Shown piece by piece: positions 47,293-58,492 of a stretch of DNA of 64,000 nucleotides. How positions within the stretch are numbered: the stretch's first letter is position 1; each line of letters begins with the position of its first letter. Source of the DNA: Rhabdophis nuchalis. Taxonomy: Eukaryota; Chordata; Lepidosauria; Squamata; Natricidae. Below the pieces are notes generated by a model, which was not told where the DNA came from, ran no database searches, and saw nothing but the letters and a program-made list of their open reading frames with translations. The stretch is taken from NCBI GenBank assembly GCA_039707465.1, contig CM077648.1, forward strand, positions 21,080,119-21,144,118. Reading direction: 5' to 3'. A program made the position numbers and the translations under genes.

Positions 47293-47593
47293 TGTGATGG
47301 TGAACGTATGGGGCACATGTGCCAGAGGTGGCAGGTAGCGTCCTCTTTGACAGCACGTGAGCCATCACCCTAGTTTAGCTCCACAATGTGTGTGTGCGCG
47401 CCCCTCCCACCGGCCAGCTGGTCCTTGGGTCTCTGCTGCACAAGCACGGGAGGCAAGGCGTCTGGGAGGGCTAGTGTGCATGCGCAGGGAGTCATTTGCA
47501 TGTGTGGGGGTGCATGCAGGGGAGCGCATGCACAGGGGGCAGGGCACATGCACAGGCCACACATGCATTGCATTTTGTGGATTCGGTGGTGCG
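47293..47593. mobile_element. hAT-like element, left part
   Basis: CTGTGATGGTGAACGTATGG resembles the left end of the element at 112 (CAGTGTTGGTGAACC). The interior has the same GTGCATGCGCA motifs. The right end is lost against the SINE at 47594. Confidence 0.5.
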
Positions 47594-48135
47594 TGCACAG
47601 TGCTTTACATCCCTCTCTAAGCAGTTTACAGCAGAGGTCCCCAACCTTTTTGGCACCAGGGACCTGATTTCATGTTAAAAAAATTCTGCGGACCTGTGGC
47701 CATGTCTCGGCCGGCGTATAGCGGGAGGGGGAAGGGGGAAAGGGCAGTGCATGTGTGCAGGGGGGGTGAGTCAGCTCACTCGCCCCTCTCAGGCTCCCAA
47801 CAGCGCGAGTGGCCGCGCCTGCGCTCTCACGCCCCCAGTGCGCGCTCTGCCCAGGGGGCTGCCCCCTCCTCACTCCTCCTCCTCTCCGGTCCTTTCTAAG
47901 AGTTGGCCGCTCACTGCGGCCCAGTTCCTATCAAGCCACAGACCTGCACCAGTCCGCAGCCTGGGGGTTGGGGACCCCTGGTTTACAGAGTCAGCATACC
48001 ACCCCCAACAATCTGGGTCCTCATTTTACCCACCTCAGAAGAATAAAAGGCTGAGTCCACCTTGAGATGGTCAGGATCAAACTCCAGACTGTGGAGCAGA
48101 GTCAGCTTGCAATACTACATTCTAACCACGCCCCA
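47594..48135 (-). mobile_element. tRNA-derived SINE (family of 6283), split by a hAT-like element
   Basis: GTGCACAGTGCTTTACATCC up to GCAGTTTACAG (47594-47631) and AGAGTCAGCATACCACCCCC onward (47989-48135) are two halves of one SINE on the minus strand, separated by the insertion at 47632. Confidence 0.75.
47632..47980. mobile_element. hAT-like element with GC-rich interior
   Basis: CAGAGGTCCCCAACC at the left, GGTTGGGGACCCCTG at the right. Exact duplication GTTTACAG at 47624-47631 and 47981-47988. The interior is CpG-rich (GCGCGAGTGGCCGCGCCTGC), making this a second GC-rich hAT-like element besides 547-1252. Confidence 0.9.
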
Positions 48136-48255
48136 GCACGGCTCTTATCTAAAACCAAACTACAAACATCATCTCCTCCTTTCTATAGGAACCATTTGGC
48201 TTTTGAAATTTCTTTCAAGAAAGCCAATTTTAGTGAACGTCTCAAGGATGAAATG

Positions 48256-48636
48256 CAGGTAGTCCTCGACTTACAACAGTTCGTTTAGTGACTGTACGAA
48301 GTGACGATGGCACTGAAAAAAGTAACTTATAACCCTTTTTTACACTTAGTAGCCGTTGCAACAGCCCCATGGTCATGTGATCAAAATCCAGACACTAGGC
48401 AACCGATTCCTATTTATGACAGTTGTAGTGCTGTCCTGTTGTCATGCGATCTCCTTTTGCAACGTTCCGACAAGCAAAGTCAACAGGGAAGCCAGATTCC
48501 CCTAACAATTTACTAATTTAACAATTCACTTCACCACTGTGGCAAGAAAGGTCGTAAAATGGAGCAAAACTCACTTATCAAATAGCAAAAGAAATTTGGG
48601 GCTCAATTGTGGTCATACGTTGAGGACTACCTATAC
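48256..48636. mobile_element. Mariner-like MITE (family of 37991)
   Basis: Left CAGGTAGTCCTCGACTTACA and right CGTTGAGGACTACCTATA are inverted. The body TGTGATCAAAATCCAGACAC and GTTCCGACAAGCAAAGTCAA is shared with 41446. No transposase. Confidence 0.7.
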
Positions 48637-48743
48637 TGTATGGGTGTCTATGATGTTATTTCCGTTCAGGAATGTCCTACATTTCACTATCCCACCTTTT
48701 TTCCAGTGGTCAGCAATGGGCCTGGCTTCCCTGCATACAACTC

Positions 48744-49091
48744 TTAGGGTTAGGGTCAGGGGTTAAATCCACTTACCTTTGCCACTGATTTGGTAACAAT
48801 GTGGGCTTGCTTAGCTTGCACACACCACCTCTGCACATGCGCAGGAACTCCCGCGCCAAACTCCCGTGTCAAAAGGGTAAGGTAAGCGAACAGCGAAGGG
48901 GGTAATCCACTGTGCCACATGATTCAGATTAGCTAGATAGCAGGAAATCCTGCTCTCTGGCTAATATAAATTGTATGTCATAGCTGATTGTCGGAAAAAC
49001 CGGTTCAACCGAACCGATTTCGTTTTGTTTTGTTTTTTGCTACTGGTTCAGGCAAACCGGTAGCATTTCACCCCTGGTTAGGGTTAGGATT
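48744..49091. repeat. Short interstitial telomeric repeat split by a hAT-like insertion
   Basis: Removing the insertion and one copy of its duplication leaves CTTAGGGTTAGGGTTAGGA, about three TTAGGG units. Confidence 0.75.
48757..49076. mobile_element. hAT-like element inserted in telomeric repeats
   Basis: CAGGGGTTAAATCC at the left and GCATTTCACCCCTG at the right. The exact 8-bp duplication GTTAGGGT lies at 48749-48756 and 49077-49084. The interior includes AAACCGGTAGC near the right end. Confidence 0.85.
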
Positions 49092-49920
49092 TTGGCATTT
49101 TGCTCCTTTTTTTGGAGTCCTGCCATTAGCGATTCGCTGCTACCACTGCCATACCACCAAGAAGCTTGGAGAAAACACTCACTCCGTTTTCTCTCTCTAC
49201 CTTTTGGTGGAGAATTTCAAAATGCCATCTGCACCTGGCTCTAACATTAAGCTGTCATTGAAATCTCAGGTTTGTTAGCATAACACCCTAAACCAACAAG
49301 AAAAGAATGTGATTTATAGATCTCTTTCCTTGCTGCCTGGGGTCACTCCCAGGTCATCATGCTGACTGAGTCTATACTGACTGTGAGTTTTGTACTTCTT
49401 GAGTTTTATTAAGGAGTATGAAAAGAAGTCAGTTTTAAGCAAATTACAGGATTGCATTCCTAGGAAAACGGACTGTGTTAACAGACTCTCATTATCCCAA
49501 TAAAATGACATTTCTGTGAACTTAATACAACATTGCAATGTTCACAGATGATCTGAATTTCTGATTGTCTGTTTTTTTTTAAATGCATTATTAATAAATA
49601 GCAGAAACTGAGAAAATAATTATTGCAAATGCATACACTTGTCATGTATCTAAAATGTTCTGTGCCCCAGAATCTACTGATAGACAAGTGAGAGGCATTA
49701 AAAAGAAAAGTTTTGGGATCCGTTTCAGAAAGCTAACAAATAAAGCAGTAATTTTGCGGTCGTGCAGCGCTTCAGTTCTGTGCAGAGATACTGATATAAA
49801 GCACATGACAATTATTCCCGCTAAATTAATCTTGAAGTAGGAAAGTTAGCTAATGCCAAGCATCTCATTCTTAAGAAATTAATTTATATGAAGTGAGATG
49901 CAACATAGCGAAGGCAGGAA
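49092..49920. other. No feature recognised
   Basis: AT-rich, no assignable repeat or gene. Confidence 0.35.
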
Positions 49921-49931
49921 GACATGGGTAT

Positions 49932-50163
49932 CACAGGCGGGTTTCCCCTGGTTCAGGCAAACCACTAATGGAATTCAGGCTTGGGTTGCAGAACCGGCAG
50001 TGACCCAGTCCTGCCACGCCCCAAACTGGTGAATCCTCACTGCTGCTGGCCTGCTGCCATTTTGGCTTTTATGGAACTGCACATACAGTTCACTCTAAAT
50101 TGTTCTGCGCATGCATGTAGGGAGTGGGTGGGTTGCACGGAGGTTGTGAACCGGTAATCCCTG
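49932..50163. mobile_element. hAT-like element
   Basis: CACAGGCGGGTTTCCCC at the left and CCGGTAATCCCTG at the right. The flanks CATGGGTAT (49923-49931 and 50164-50172) match over nine bases, which include the expected 8-bp duplication. Confidence 0.8.
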
Positions 50164-50788
50164 CATGGGTATGTTCATTAAAACTCTCTCTGGGAGCTTT
50201 AGGAATTGTCTAATTTTTTTCGGAAAGAAAACAGATAAGGAAATCTATCCCTCTGGTTGAATTCTCACCCTTCTGTTAATCTATCTTACTATCCTTCCAA
50301 GTTCCCCTTGCAGAATTTAGCAGACATAGAAACAGAGTCCATGCAAAAATTTGACCCTTTGTTCTATTTATCCATCATCCTGATGTGCTGAACAGCTAAG
50401 TGTATGGAATGAAGTCAAGGGCACCAAGAAAGATGTGATTTCTGAGTTAGTGGGCTTGGTTGAACATACTTGACTGCATCAACCATTTCAGGCTCCCTTA
50501 AACAGTGACAACAATAAGTATTTAACTCTTTGGCCTGACAGTCTCCACATTCAAGAGAGGAATGCCTCCCACTGCTGTTGTTTAGAAAAGACATGAAGAC
50601 CTTTCACACAGGCTTTCAGTGAGAGTGAGACCCCTTGCTTCATCATGCTTGCCATCTTTATCTTAATTTTTTAAATTGATTTTAATGTAATCTGTTTGAG
50701 GACAATTTGTTATGAACTGACCAGAGTCATTGAGAGTTGGGCAGCATATAGGTTGAATAAATTATTATCATCATGCAATTCACATTAT
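50164..50788. other. Mostly unassigned; LINE 3' tail at about 50720-50770
   Basis: GTCATTGAGAGTTGGGCAGC followed by a TTGAATAAATTATTA tail resembles a LINE 3' end. The rest is unassigned. Confidence 0.35.
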
Positions 50789-50789
50789 T

Positions 50790-51028
50790 GTTGTGGTGGC
50801 CTAGAGGTGGAGCTCCCGCCTCAGTCAGGCAGCTGTGAGTTCGATACTAGGTAAAGGCAGATATTTCTCTTTCTGGGCACACTGAGAATATATCTGCTGG
50901 GAAAAAAACCTCTGCATTGGCAACAGGAAGGGCATCTGGCCAGTAAACATTCAGCTTCAGTCAGTTGACCAGATTCCACTCCGCAAGGGATTATGGGGTC
51001 ATTAAAAGAGGATGATGATGATGATGAA
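50790..51028 (+). mobile_element. tRNA-derived SINE with (GAT)n tail
   Basis: GTGGTGGCCTAGAGGTGGAGC (box A-like) and TGTGAGTTCGATACTAG (box B-like). The body has GGCAACAGGAAGGGCATCTG and GACCAGATTCCACTCCGC. The tail is GATGATGATGATG. The head resembles that of the SINE at 2942. Confidence 0.7.
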
Positions 51029-51634
51029 TCAACTCACATCATTCATCTTCAGTTCCTTCAGCTGGAAGTCACCATCAGAAGTCCAGATACTGATTTGACT
51101 TTCACATTAATTTTTAAAAAATATTAAGGAATAAATTAGTATTTTTATCATCACCATTACCACTACTGTCATTACCATATTTCTCTAAGTGAAATCGACC
51201 CTGAATTTAAGATTAGCCATACCATGAAGGAAGGCAAGGATAGGAAAAATAAAGCACTGTTCAGACTCCACTACGAAATTCTCAAGCAAGACTGTCCATT
51301 ATACATTAATTTTACATAATTACTATACTATCTAACAACATTGTCTATTGAAAATTAATTATAGAGAACAGTTATATCTCCTTCCAATGATATACATTGG
51401 TGTCCTTACACTATATTTATATCCTGTCTTTTGTCTATAAATTTAGTTCACATTTATTTAATTTATAAAATTTCAAGGATATCTGACTCCATTATCACTC
51501 TTGGCGGCTTACAAATAAACACAATACCTATAAGAAAGAATGGAACGTCAACTATGAATCAACCATAAGGGAATGGGGATCCACCATCATTCTGTTCACA
51601 AAGAGAACAACCAGCCTATAACAATTTTTGAAAC
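51029..51634. other. No feature recognised
   Basis: AT-rich, no assignable repeat or gene. Confidence 0.35.
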
Positions 51635-51642
51635 AACATAGG

Positions 51643-51832
51643 CAGAGGTGGTATTCTGCAGGTTCTGACCGGTTCGGCTGAACTGGTAGTGTAAATCGCA
51701 GGTGGCCCTGCCCACCAGTCCCAACTCTACGGCATCCCATTTAGGCCCTTTTTTTAGGCAAAGTGCATGCACAGAAAATGCCCAGGCTCACATTTGTGAA
51801 CCAGTAGGGAAGGTAAGTGAATACTACCCCTG
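51643..51832. mobile_element. hAT-like MITE (family of 40656)
   Basis: CAGAGGTGGTATTCTG at the left and GTGAATACTACCCCTG at the right. Flanks AACATAGG (51635-51642) and AATATAGG (51833-51840) match at 7 of 8 positions. The interior matches 40656-40854. Confidence 0.85.
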
Positions 51833-51904
51833 AATATAGGGATGAGAAACACCTCAATTTCTGGAAGACAGGTAGCTTCTTGTTTCCATATTGCTTATTT
51901 TATT

Positions 51905-52035
51905 ATCACCAGGCCTGTTAAATGGGTGGCCCGCAGGCCGGATGCACCACACACAAACCACACCCACCCCAGCTCCACAAAGGCAAAAAATGTCATGATA
52001 CATCACGTGATGTGATCAAGTTTGACACCCATGGG
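51905..52035. mobile_element. hAT-like fragment (family of 62301)
   Basis: GGTGGCCCGCAGGCCGGATG and GATCAAGTTTGACACCCATG resemble the right end of elements starting CAGGGGTGTCRAACTCG. The termini are decayed. Confidence 0.45.
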
Positions 52036-52642
52036 ACCTAGACTACACCCACCCTGTTGGTCTGAATTTGAAGGGCAGGGACAATTGGAGATATAAAGTT
52101 CAGACAATAACCACAATGCTATTATTGTTTCAGTAGACTCAGTTAGTTGCATTGTATTATTTCCACACCTTTCTAATAATAATTTGAGAGTGCATCAGCC
52201 TCTGTTAAATATTTTGAAATCTAATGCAGACATCTCCTACACTTTGTGGGTTTTTTTGGGCAAGTGCTCTAATTAAATCGCGGTGCTTTTAATATAAATT
52301 ATGACTTCATTCTTGTAAGATATCTTCCACAGACACCCATAGGAAGAGGGATTCTCAATATTTATATTTTACTACTTTGTAAGATGTCTTCCATAGAGAC
52401 TCGAACATGTACCAGAACATTTCTACCCCATATATGCTTATATCTGGTATTTCAATGCAAACACAAAAACGTGAAGTGTTCATTGAGACATCCTCAAATT
52501 CAATTCATTGATGTTGTTTTACTTAGAAATAGGTGCTTATGCAGCCTTCCTGAATGATTTCTCTAATTTTTTTCTCATTGTACTTTCATATTTGTCATTT
52601 CCATTACATAAACAATAAAACTTTCTGCAGCCTATCCCTTGA
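52036..52642. other. No feature recognised
   Basis: AT-rich, no assignable repeat or gene. Confidence 0.35.
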
Positions 52643-52643
52643 T

Positions 52644-52984
52644 AGGTAAAGGTAAAGGTTCCCCTCGCACTTATCTTAGTCATTCCCAATTCTAAGGGGC
52701 AGTGTTCATCTCCGTTTCAAAGCCAAAGAGCCAGCACTGTCCGAAGACGTCTCCTTGGTCATGTAGCCATCATGACTAAACGCCAAGGGTTCACAGAGCA
52801 CTGTTACCTTCCCGCCAAAGTGGTCCCTATTTTTCTACTTACATTTTTATGTGTTTTCGAACTGCTAGGTTGGCAGAAGCCGGGAGCTCACTCCGTTATG
52901 CAGTGCTAGGGATTCGAACCGCTGAACTGCCGAACCTTCTGATCGACAAGAACAGCATCTTAGCCACTGAGCCACTACGTCCAT
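52644..52984 (-). mobile_element. Sauria-like tRNA-derived SINE, fourth copy
   Basis: The minus-strand element ends GGTTCCCCTCGCAC preceded by GGTAAAGGTAAA, and its head at the right reads GATTCGAACCGCTGAAC (box B) and CACTGAGCCACTACGTCC (box A), all in reverse complement. Confidence 0.8.
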
Positions 52985-53623
52985 TATCTCTTCATATTTT
53001 AAAAATGTGCCTGTTCTGAATTTTCATATTTTAATAATGCATTCTAAGACGCATCCCATTTTTCCTGGGAATGTTAGCCTCTGATTCCCCACCAACTTTT
53101 CTTTCACTTCCTGTAAAGCATTGTTGAATTATTTAGACAATCCTAAGTGTTGGGGAGAGCTAAATGCAGCTGCTAGTACCCACGGTCTTGTGTATTCCAC
53201 CTTCCTTCTAAAAGCCAATTAAATATATCAGTGAGGCAGATGCGACTCCTAGCTGCCATTTCCTATCCAGGCCTGAAATCTTGCTTTGATAACCATTCTT
53301 TGATTTCACTGACTTAAATGAGAACTCCACAATCTTTGTAGCTCACATCATTATGGGGGAAACAAGACAAAGCCAGCAATTTGGAGGAACATGGAAGTAT
53401 ATTAGGGAAACACAAGTGTGAATGCAAGGAGATGGGAAGAAAAGAATCACATTTCTGTTAATCTTACATTCTGGAGACTTGGGGGAAAAAACAGCAATTT
53501 TTACTGTATTGGATTTTATTTGAAGATGAACTGTTCCTAATGGCTATGATCAAGCCATAGTCTTCGCCTTAGGCTTGATCATAGAGTCATGTTTTTACAT
53601 CCAAGCAAAATTCTGTATTTGCC
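52985..53623. other. No feature recognised
   Basis: AT-rich, no assignable repeat or gene. Confidence 0.35.
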
Positions 53624-53624
53624 A

Positions 53625-54188
53625 CTAGCCATTCCCAGCCACGCATTGCTGTGGCCCAGTCTGGTTAAATGGCCAACCAATCTGTGTGTAGACCTGCACA
53701 CACAAACACACACACACAACCACCGTATAACCCCCAACCTACCTACTGTATTTCTCTCTCTCTATCCCTCTACCTACCTATCTACCTACCTACTGTATTT
53801 CTCCGTCTCTATATCCATCTACCTACTTACCTACCTACCTACCTACTGCATTTCACCCTCCCTCTCTCTATCCCACTACCTATCTGCCTTCCTACCTACC
53901 TACTGTATTTCCCTTGAATCTTATGGACAGAGTATTTTATGTCATAAAGGATGACATAATACCTGTGGCCCACTGCTCTCTCTGTATCCATCTACCTACC
54001 TTTTTTATAATTTTTTACATTTCTGTTGCATGTAACTGGCACAGGTGTGACATCTACACAATCTATATATATATCATTGGCGCCGTATTTGAAAGGAACG
54101 TTGTGTGAAAATGTGGAAGCGATTGGTGCAGTACTTTCGGAGATTAGCAGTTTTGAACAAACTCTTGTTACATTTTTATTTATATAGA
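53625..54188 (-). mobile_element. Helitron-like element carrying a CTAC minisatellite, minus strand
   Basis: On the minus strand the 5' end is A|TCTATATAAATAAAAATG. The 3' end is GCCACAGCAATGCGTGGC (hairpin), TGGGAATGG, CTAG|T. TC start, hairpin and CTRR end between A and T are Helitron hallmarks. The body contains a minisatellite of about 50-55 bp (53740-53915) built from CTAC repeats with a recurring CTGTATTTC. No Rep/helicase is present. Confidence 0.65.
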
Positions 54189-54286
54189 TTGTAGCCAAGT
54201 GACTAAAGGAAGTGTTTTTTGGATGAAGCAATTGTGACATGACCAAATGGATGATTAGACAATATTGAGGCTGGGATGCAGGCAAA

Positions 54287-54387
54287 TCTATATAAATAAT
54301 AATAATAATCTTTATTGTCATTGTAAAAATTACAATTAAATAAAAATGTAACAAGAGTTTATTCAAAACCACTAATCTCCGAAAGTT
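54287..54387 (+). mobile_element. Second Helitron-like 5' end, plus strand, interrupted
   Basis: TCTATATAAAT, then after a 40-bp insert (AATAATAATAATCTTTATTG...) AAATAAAAATGTAACAAGAG and ACCACTAATCTCCGAAAG. These repeat the 5' end of the 53625 element in inverted orientation, so two 5' ends face each other about 100 bp apart. Confidence 0.6.
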
Positions 54388-54638
54388 GGTAGTGGTTTGC
54401 TGGCCTAGGTTGCTAGAACAGGCAGTGACCCAGGCCTCCCATGTCTCCGATCCGGTTTCCCAGTTGGCGCCGTTGATGCCGCCATTTTTTTCCACTTCTG
54501 CACATGCGCAAAACAATTTAAATTCCACTGCACCTGTGCGCACAGCACGCATCAAGTGCGTATCATGTACGCATGTACGTGCAAGGCATGCACACGAGCG
54601 AACCATCTGTAGTACCAGCTGGAACCCACCCCTGGCAC
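54388..54638. mobile_element. hAT-like element, right part
   Basis: GTGACCCAGGCCTCCCATGT, CTGCACATGCGCA and the end GGAACCCACCCCTG match the family of 11592 and 28551. The left terminus is lost at the Helitron junction. Confidence 0.55.
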
Positions 54639-54677
54639 ATGCGTGTTCAAATTTCCGGTGGTGGGCGAACCGGTTGT

Positions 54678-54681
54678 TAAT

Positions 54682-54712
<31 letters not shown>

Positions 54713-54985
54713 TTTGTTGGATTTATATAACCGCACCCTCTCCCCAAAGGGACCCGGGGCGGTGCACAGGAAATTAAAACACACAATATCACAAATATAA
54801 ATAATTAATACCAAATTAAATAAATTATCCCTGTGCTAAAATTTAAAAATGTTAAAACATGACCCCATCTAAAACCCAATTAAAACAATGTATGGTACAG
54901 ACTGTAGGCTAGGTAAATAGCTTAGGCCAAGCCGGCCTAAGTATCTGATGTCCACCTCTGGGAACAAGGCAGCCTTCTGCACATT
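54678..54985 (-). mobile_element. L2-like LINE 3' end with (ATTT)n tail, minus strand
   Basis: A TTTA tetranucleotide tract (54678-54716) and ATAACCGCACCCTCTCCCCA with GGGACCCGGGGCGGTGCAC match the LINE end nested at 11.92 kb. Only 3' UTR remains. A further tail of this type lies at 55880-55945 (minus) and another at 59815-59870 (plus). Confidence 0.65.
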
Positions 54986-55606
54986 TAGAGGTATGTCATT
55001 CTCAAACTTTCATACCCAACAATTATGAAAACTGGCTTGTCTTGTTCATTCTTTAGAAGAATTTTCCATGCTTTTAAGTATCTCTACTTTACCCACCTCA
55101 AGAAGTATTCACGCACGTCCACTCACACACACACACAAAGAGGTCTTGCTGACCCACTTACTTACAGTTGGGACAACTGCCTAGTGTACCTAGTGTGCCA
55201 AAGACACCATTTCACCACCTATTTATAGAGCAAAGAACTGCCCCTGGTGACGGTTGCTATGGCAATAGAAGCCCAGATGGAGAACCATTTTAATGGAGCT
55301 TAATAAAAAATAACTGGTTTCAGTCGCCTGGCAACCAAAATACATAGCCTCCATTCTAAAATTATTTGGCTGGGTAACAAGCTTAGAAACGGTATGCCCG
55401 ATATTTTCAAGAATGGAATTTCTCAGGACAAAACTGAAGCATATCACTGAGTTTTGTTAATGTTTTCTGGCAGTTTGAGAAAATCCTTTTTCTTTACAGC
55501 TACCCTCAGCTCCTGCAAAATTGGCTTCATTCTATAAACAAACACTAAGAACTTCTAAATTTTTAAAGAATTTCATACACACACAAACACACACGCATGC
55601 ACACAT

Positions 55607-55639
<33 letters not shown>

Positions 55640-56169
55640 ATTGATCAATGTGAAGCAGATAGGAATTGCACTCACTGTTTAACAGGTATCAGATAATCAA
55701 GAAGTTTCTTCTAACTTTCTTTAACCTTTAAGAAGGCTTTCATTGCTCAAGACTGTTCTCTGAGGTAAAAACAAGGAGGCAGGGAGCTGCTTTAAACTGT
55801 TTAATACGAACTGAACCAAACTGTAACAAAGAACCACCCATCTGACAGCTCTTATATAGAGTCAGCTGTCAAACAATTATTTAATTTTATTTTATTTTTT
55901 ATTTTATTTTTCGAATTTATACCCCGCCCTTCTCCTTGTTAGGACTCAGGGCTATTAACCAATAGAGAGCCTGTAATTCTCCTGCCCAAACTGAGTGTGA
56001 CCTTTAGCCAATGGAAGTGCTTGATATTAAGTCTGAGGACTTAGCACCCATACTTACAACAGCACCAGCTATCTGCTATCAATAGAGATTGGTCCCATCA
56101 TCCTTCCCTCCCCCCACCTCCATTTTTCTTTATTTCCTAGAACAGAATTCTCCACCTGTGGTTCACGGA
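54986..56169. other. Mostly unassigned; (CA)n at 55578-55638 and LINE tail at 55880-55945
   Basis: The (CA)n tract and the LINE tail (CCCCGCCCTTCTCC) are the only assignable parts. Confidence 0.5.
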
Positions 56170-56419
56170 CAGGGGTGGTTTCCGGCTCTGCTGCTGCCAG
56201 TTTGCTCAGGGATGCGCCATGTGCACGTGCTTCACACGTATGCGCAGTATTAATAAACTGATTCTGTGCATGCGCAGAAACCAAAAACAAGATGGCGGCT
56301 CTGAGAGAACCAGTTCAGGAGCATGGCAGGCCTGGATCCTTGCCGGTTCCAGCAACCCAGGCTGCAAAGTTACTACCTATTCGGCCAAATGAGTCCAAAC
56401 TAGTAGGAGCCCACCTCTG
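56170..56419. mobile_element. hAT-like element
   Basis: CAGGGGTGGTTTCCGG at the left, GGAGCCCACCTCTG at the right. Flanks TTCACGGA (56162-56169) and TTGGCGGA (56420-56427) agree at 6 of 8 positions. The interior shows TGCGCAGTA and AACCCAGGCTGC motifs of the family. Confidence 0.65.
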
Positions 56420-57215
56420 TTGGCGGACTCCTGAGGGGCTGCTATGTTGTCACAATGGGTCTGGGAAGGCTTGAAGAAATATTATGATTTAAATCTTCAG
56501 CTAAGTCTTGGTGATCCGTGGCCACAAAAGGTATTTAAAAGGGATCCATGGTGAAGAAAAGGTTGCAAACCACTGTCCTAGAACACTCACAGGGAGGTGC
56601 AATGTTGCACAATCAATCCAGGGAGCCCCTAGAGAAAGAATAGTGGGGGTTGGTTTTTTTTTTTGAGTTGCACGAAACCATTCTAGGACTTCTTGAAAAA
56701 GGAGAAAAGAAGGAAGGAATTAAGAGGAAAGGGAACAGTGTTCAGCTAAGAATAGATGGGGAAGCATTAGGATTTTTAAAAGGCAAATATTTGAGAGAAA
56801 CATTGGCATCCTCAAAAATCAATTTTCTTCTCGGAAGCTAAAATTAAAAAACATTTCCTCCTTCTATTTAAAACTGTTTCTGTTTTGCTCCAATGTGGGG
56901 ATGGTTCCTTATTGTTCTGCTCTGTGATACTATATTTCCCCAGAGTTTCCCTCACACCTGTACAGATCCACAAAGTAAGTCACATTTTCTTATTATAGAA
57001 AAAAGCTTTTTTGGTCTCTATTGATTCTTATGAAGGCCTTATTTTTGTTTAGCTCCCTTGCCCTACTTTTTCTTTTGTCATCTTTAGCTTTCTGATTCTA
57101 TCCCATTTTAATTTGTCCTTCAATTAAGTTGCATTAAATGTTTTTTGTGTTGCAGTTAAATATTAATATAAATGTAATAAGCCTGGCTAACCACCGTGAT
57201 CAAATAGGTAACCCA
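56420..57215. other. No feature recognised
   Basis: AT-rich, no assignable repeat or gene. Confidence 0.35.
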
Positions 57216-57219
57216 AGAA

Positions 57220-57399
57220 TTTTCTATCTTGAGTGGGGTGGGAGTAGAGATTTTACATTATCCTTCCCCGGCCATGCCCACTAAGCCATACCCACCAAGC
57301 CATGCCATGCCCACCAAGCCACACCCACCAAGCCATGCCATGCCCACCAAGCCACACCCACAGAACCAGTAGTAAAAGTTTTTGAATCCCACCACTCAC
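57220..57399. mobile_element. hAT-like remnant with GCCCACCAAGCCA tandem repeats
   Basis: Ends GAATCCCACCACTC, resembling the usual CCACCACTG terminus. Upstream is a tandem array built from CATGCCCACCAAGCCA and CACCCACCAAGCC (57270-57360). No left end or target duplication is clear. Confidence 0.5.
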
Positions 57400-58292
57400 C
57401 TATACAGCTAACTCTTGTTTGCTTTCTCTTGTTCTCTTTCTATGTAACTGCAAAAAAGGAAGTAATAAATAGTAAGCCAAAGGATTTAAAGGCATAAGAT
57501 AAAAGAAAGGAAATATATATAAATCCTGTATAGACTAGTGCCATTCTCTATCCGAATCTTTTTCTTCTTGCAAAACAACCTCTTTCCACTTTACCTGTCA
57601 AACTTCACCAGACAAGGCTATAAATATCTACTGTCCAGAAACTCAAGCCCACAGTTAGTAATACCAGTAACTTTATAGACATAATATGGTGGTCAAGAAA
57701 GAAATCACATGTACACAGCAGCTCTGACTACCACAACAGTCAAAGCCTATACTCCAGGGTTTAATCTTATACTTTTCTCAACTGACTGCTCACCACTTTT
57801 TTCAAAGCCAGGTGAGCAGCGGCAATTGAGCTATATTTTCATAATATTTCTTTCTAGCTTTGGAATTATTTATTCTACCTCATCACCAATTTCAAGTCCT
57901 ACTATGTCAATACATCAATTTTGTTCTTTGATTTTTCTCTCTCACTATTTCAGGTTGTCATAAACTTTTTCCATACTTGTTCTCTCTTGATTCTTTCTCC
58001 TTTCACATACATACATACATATGTCACAATTTTAGTTGCATTTTTATCCATTTGCAGTTTTCTCCATATGGACAACTATCTCATTCAACTGACATGAATT
58101 CCTTACTCAATCATTCTTGATATTATATCTTTTTTAACCATACTAACTGCACTCAAATTCCCTGTACAGTATAAATATATTCCCAACGCCTTCTTCCATA
58201 TAACAAAGTAGAAGAACACTCTTACACCCAGGTGTTTGCAGTTCCTTCAACAAATGTTCTTTTCTTGTAACAGACCTCAAGGGCTCATCAGC
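57400..58292. other. No feature recognised
   Basis: AT-rich, no assignable repeat or gene. Confidence 0.35.
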
Positions 58293-58456
58293 CATTATGT
58301 AACACAGATAGGCAGAAGACTAACAGAGCACATCCACAAACACCAACTTGCTATCAGAAGAAAACTCTTTAATGTGTTAACTCTTTAACACATGATGAGA
58401 CTCAATCACAATTTCAACTGGAGAAGCACTGGCACCATAGACCAAGTCAAAGTCTA
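58293..58456 (+). pseudogene. Decayed GIY-YIG endonuclease fragment of an older PLE
   Basis: The frame reads HYVTQIGRRLTEHIHKHQLAI, then RRKLFNVLTL, a stop, and NHNFNWRSTGTIDQVKV. The pattern Y-V-x-Q-I-G-R-R-L-T-x-x-I-x-x-H matches the YIG half of PLE GIY-YIG endonucleases (compare [18 protein letters not shown] in the intact PLE). It has two stops and no RT, so it is an old relic from a lineage distinct from the palindromic PLE. Confidence 0.6.
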
Positions 58457-58492
58457 AAATTCCCGGAAGCTTGGCATTTAATCACCTATGAA

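Noticed and set aside
53740..53915. Possible protein-coding frame in the CTAC-rich region (121 aa)
   Set aside because: Low-complexity translation of a minisatellite inside a Helitron-like element.
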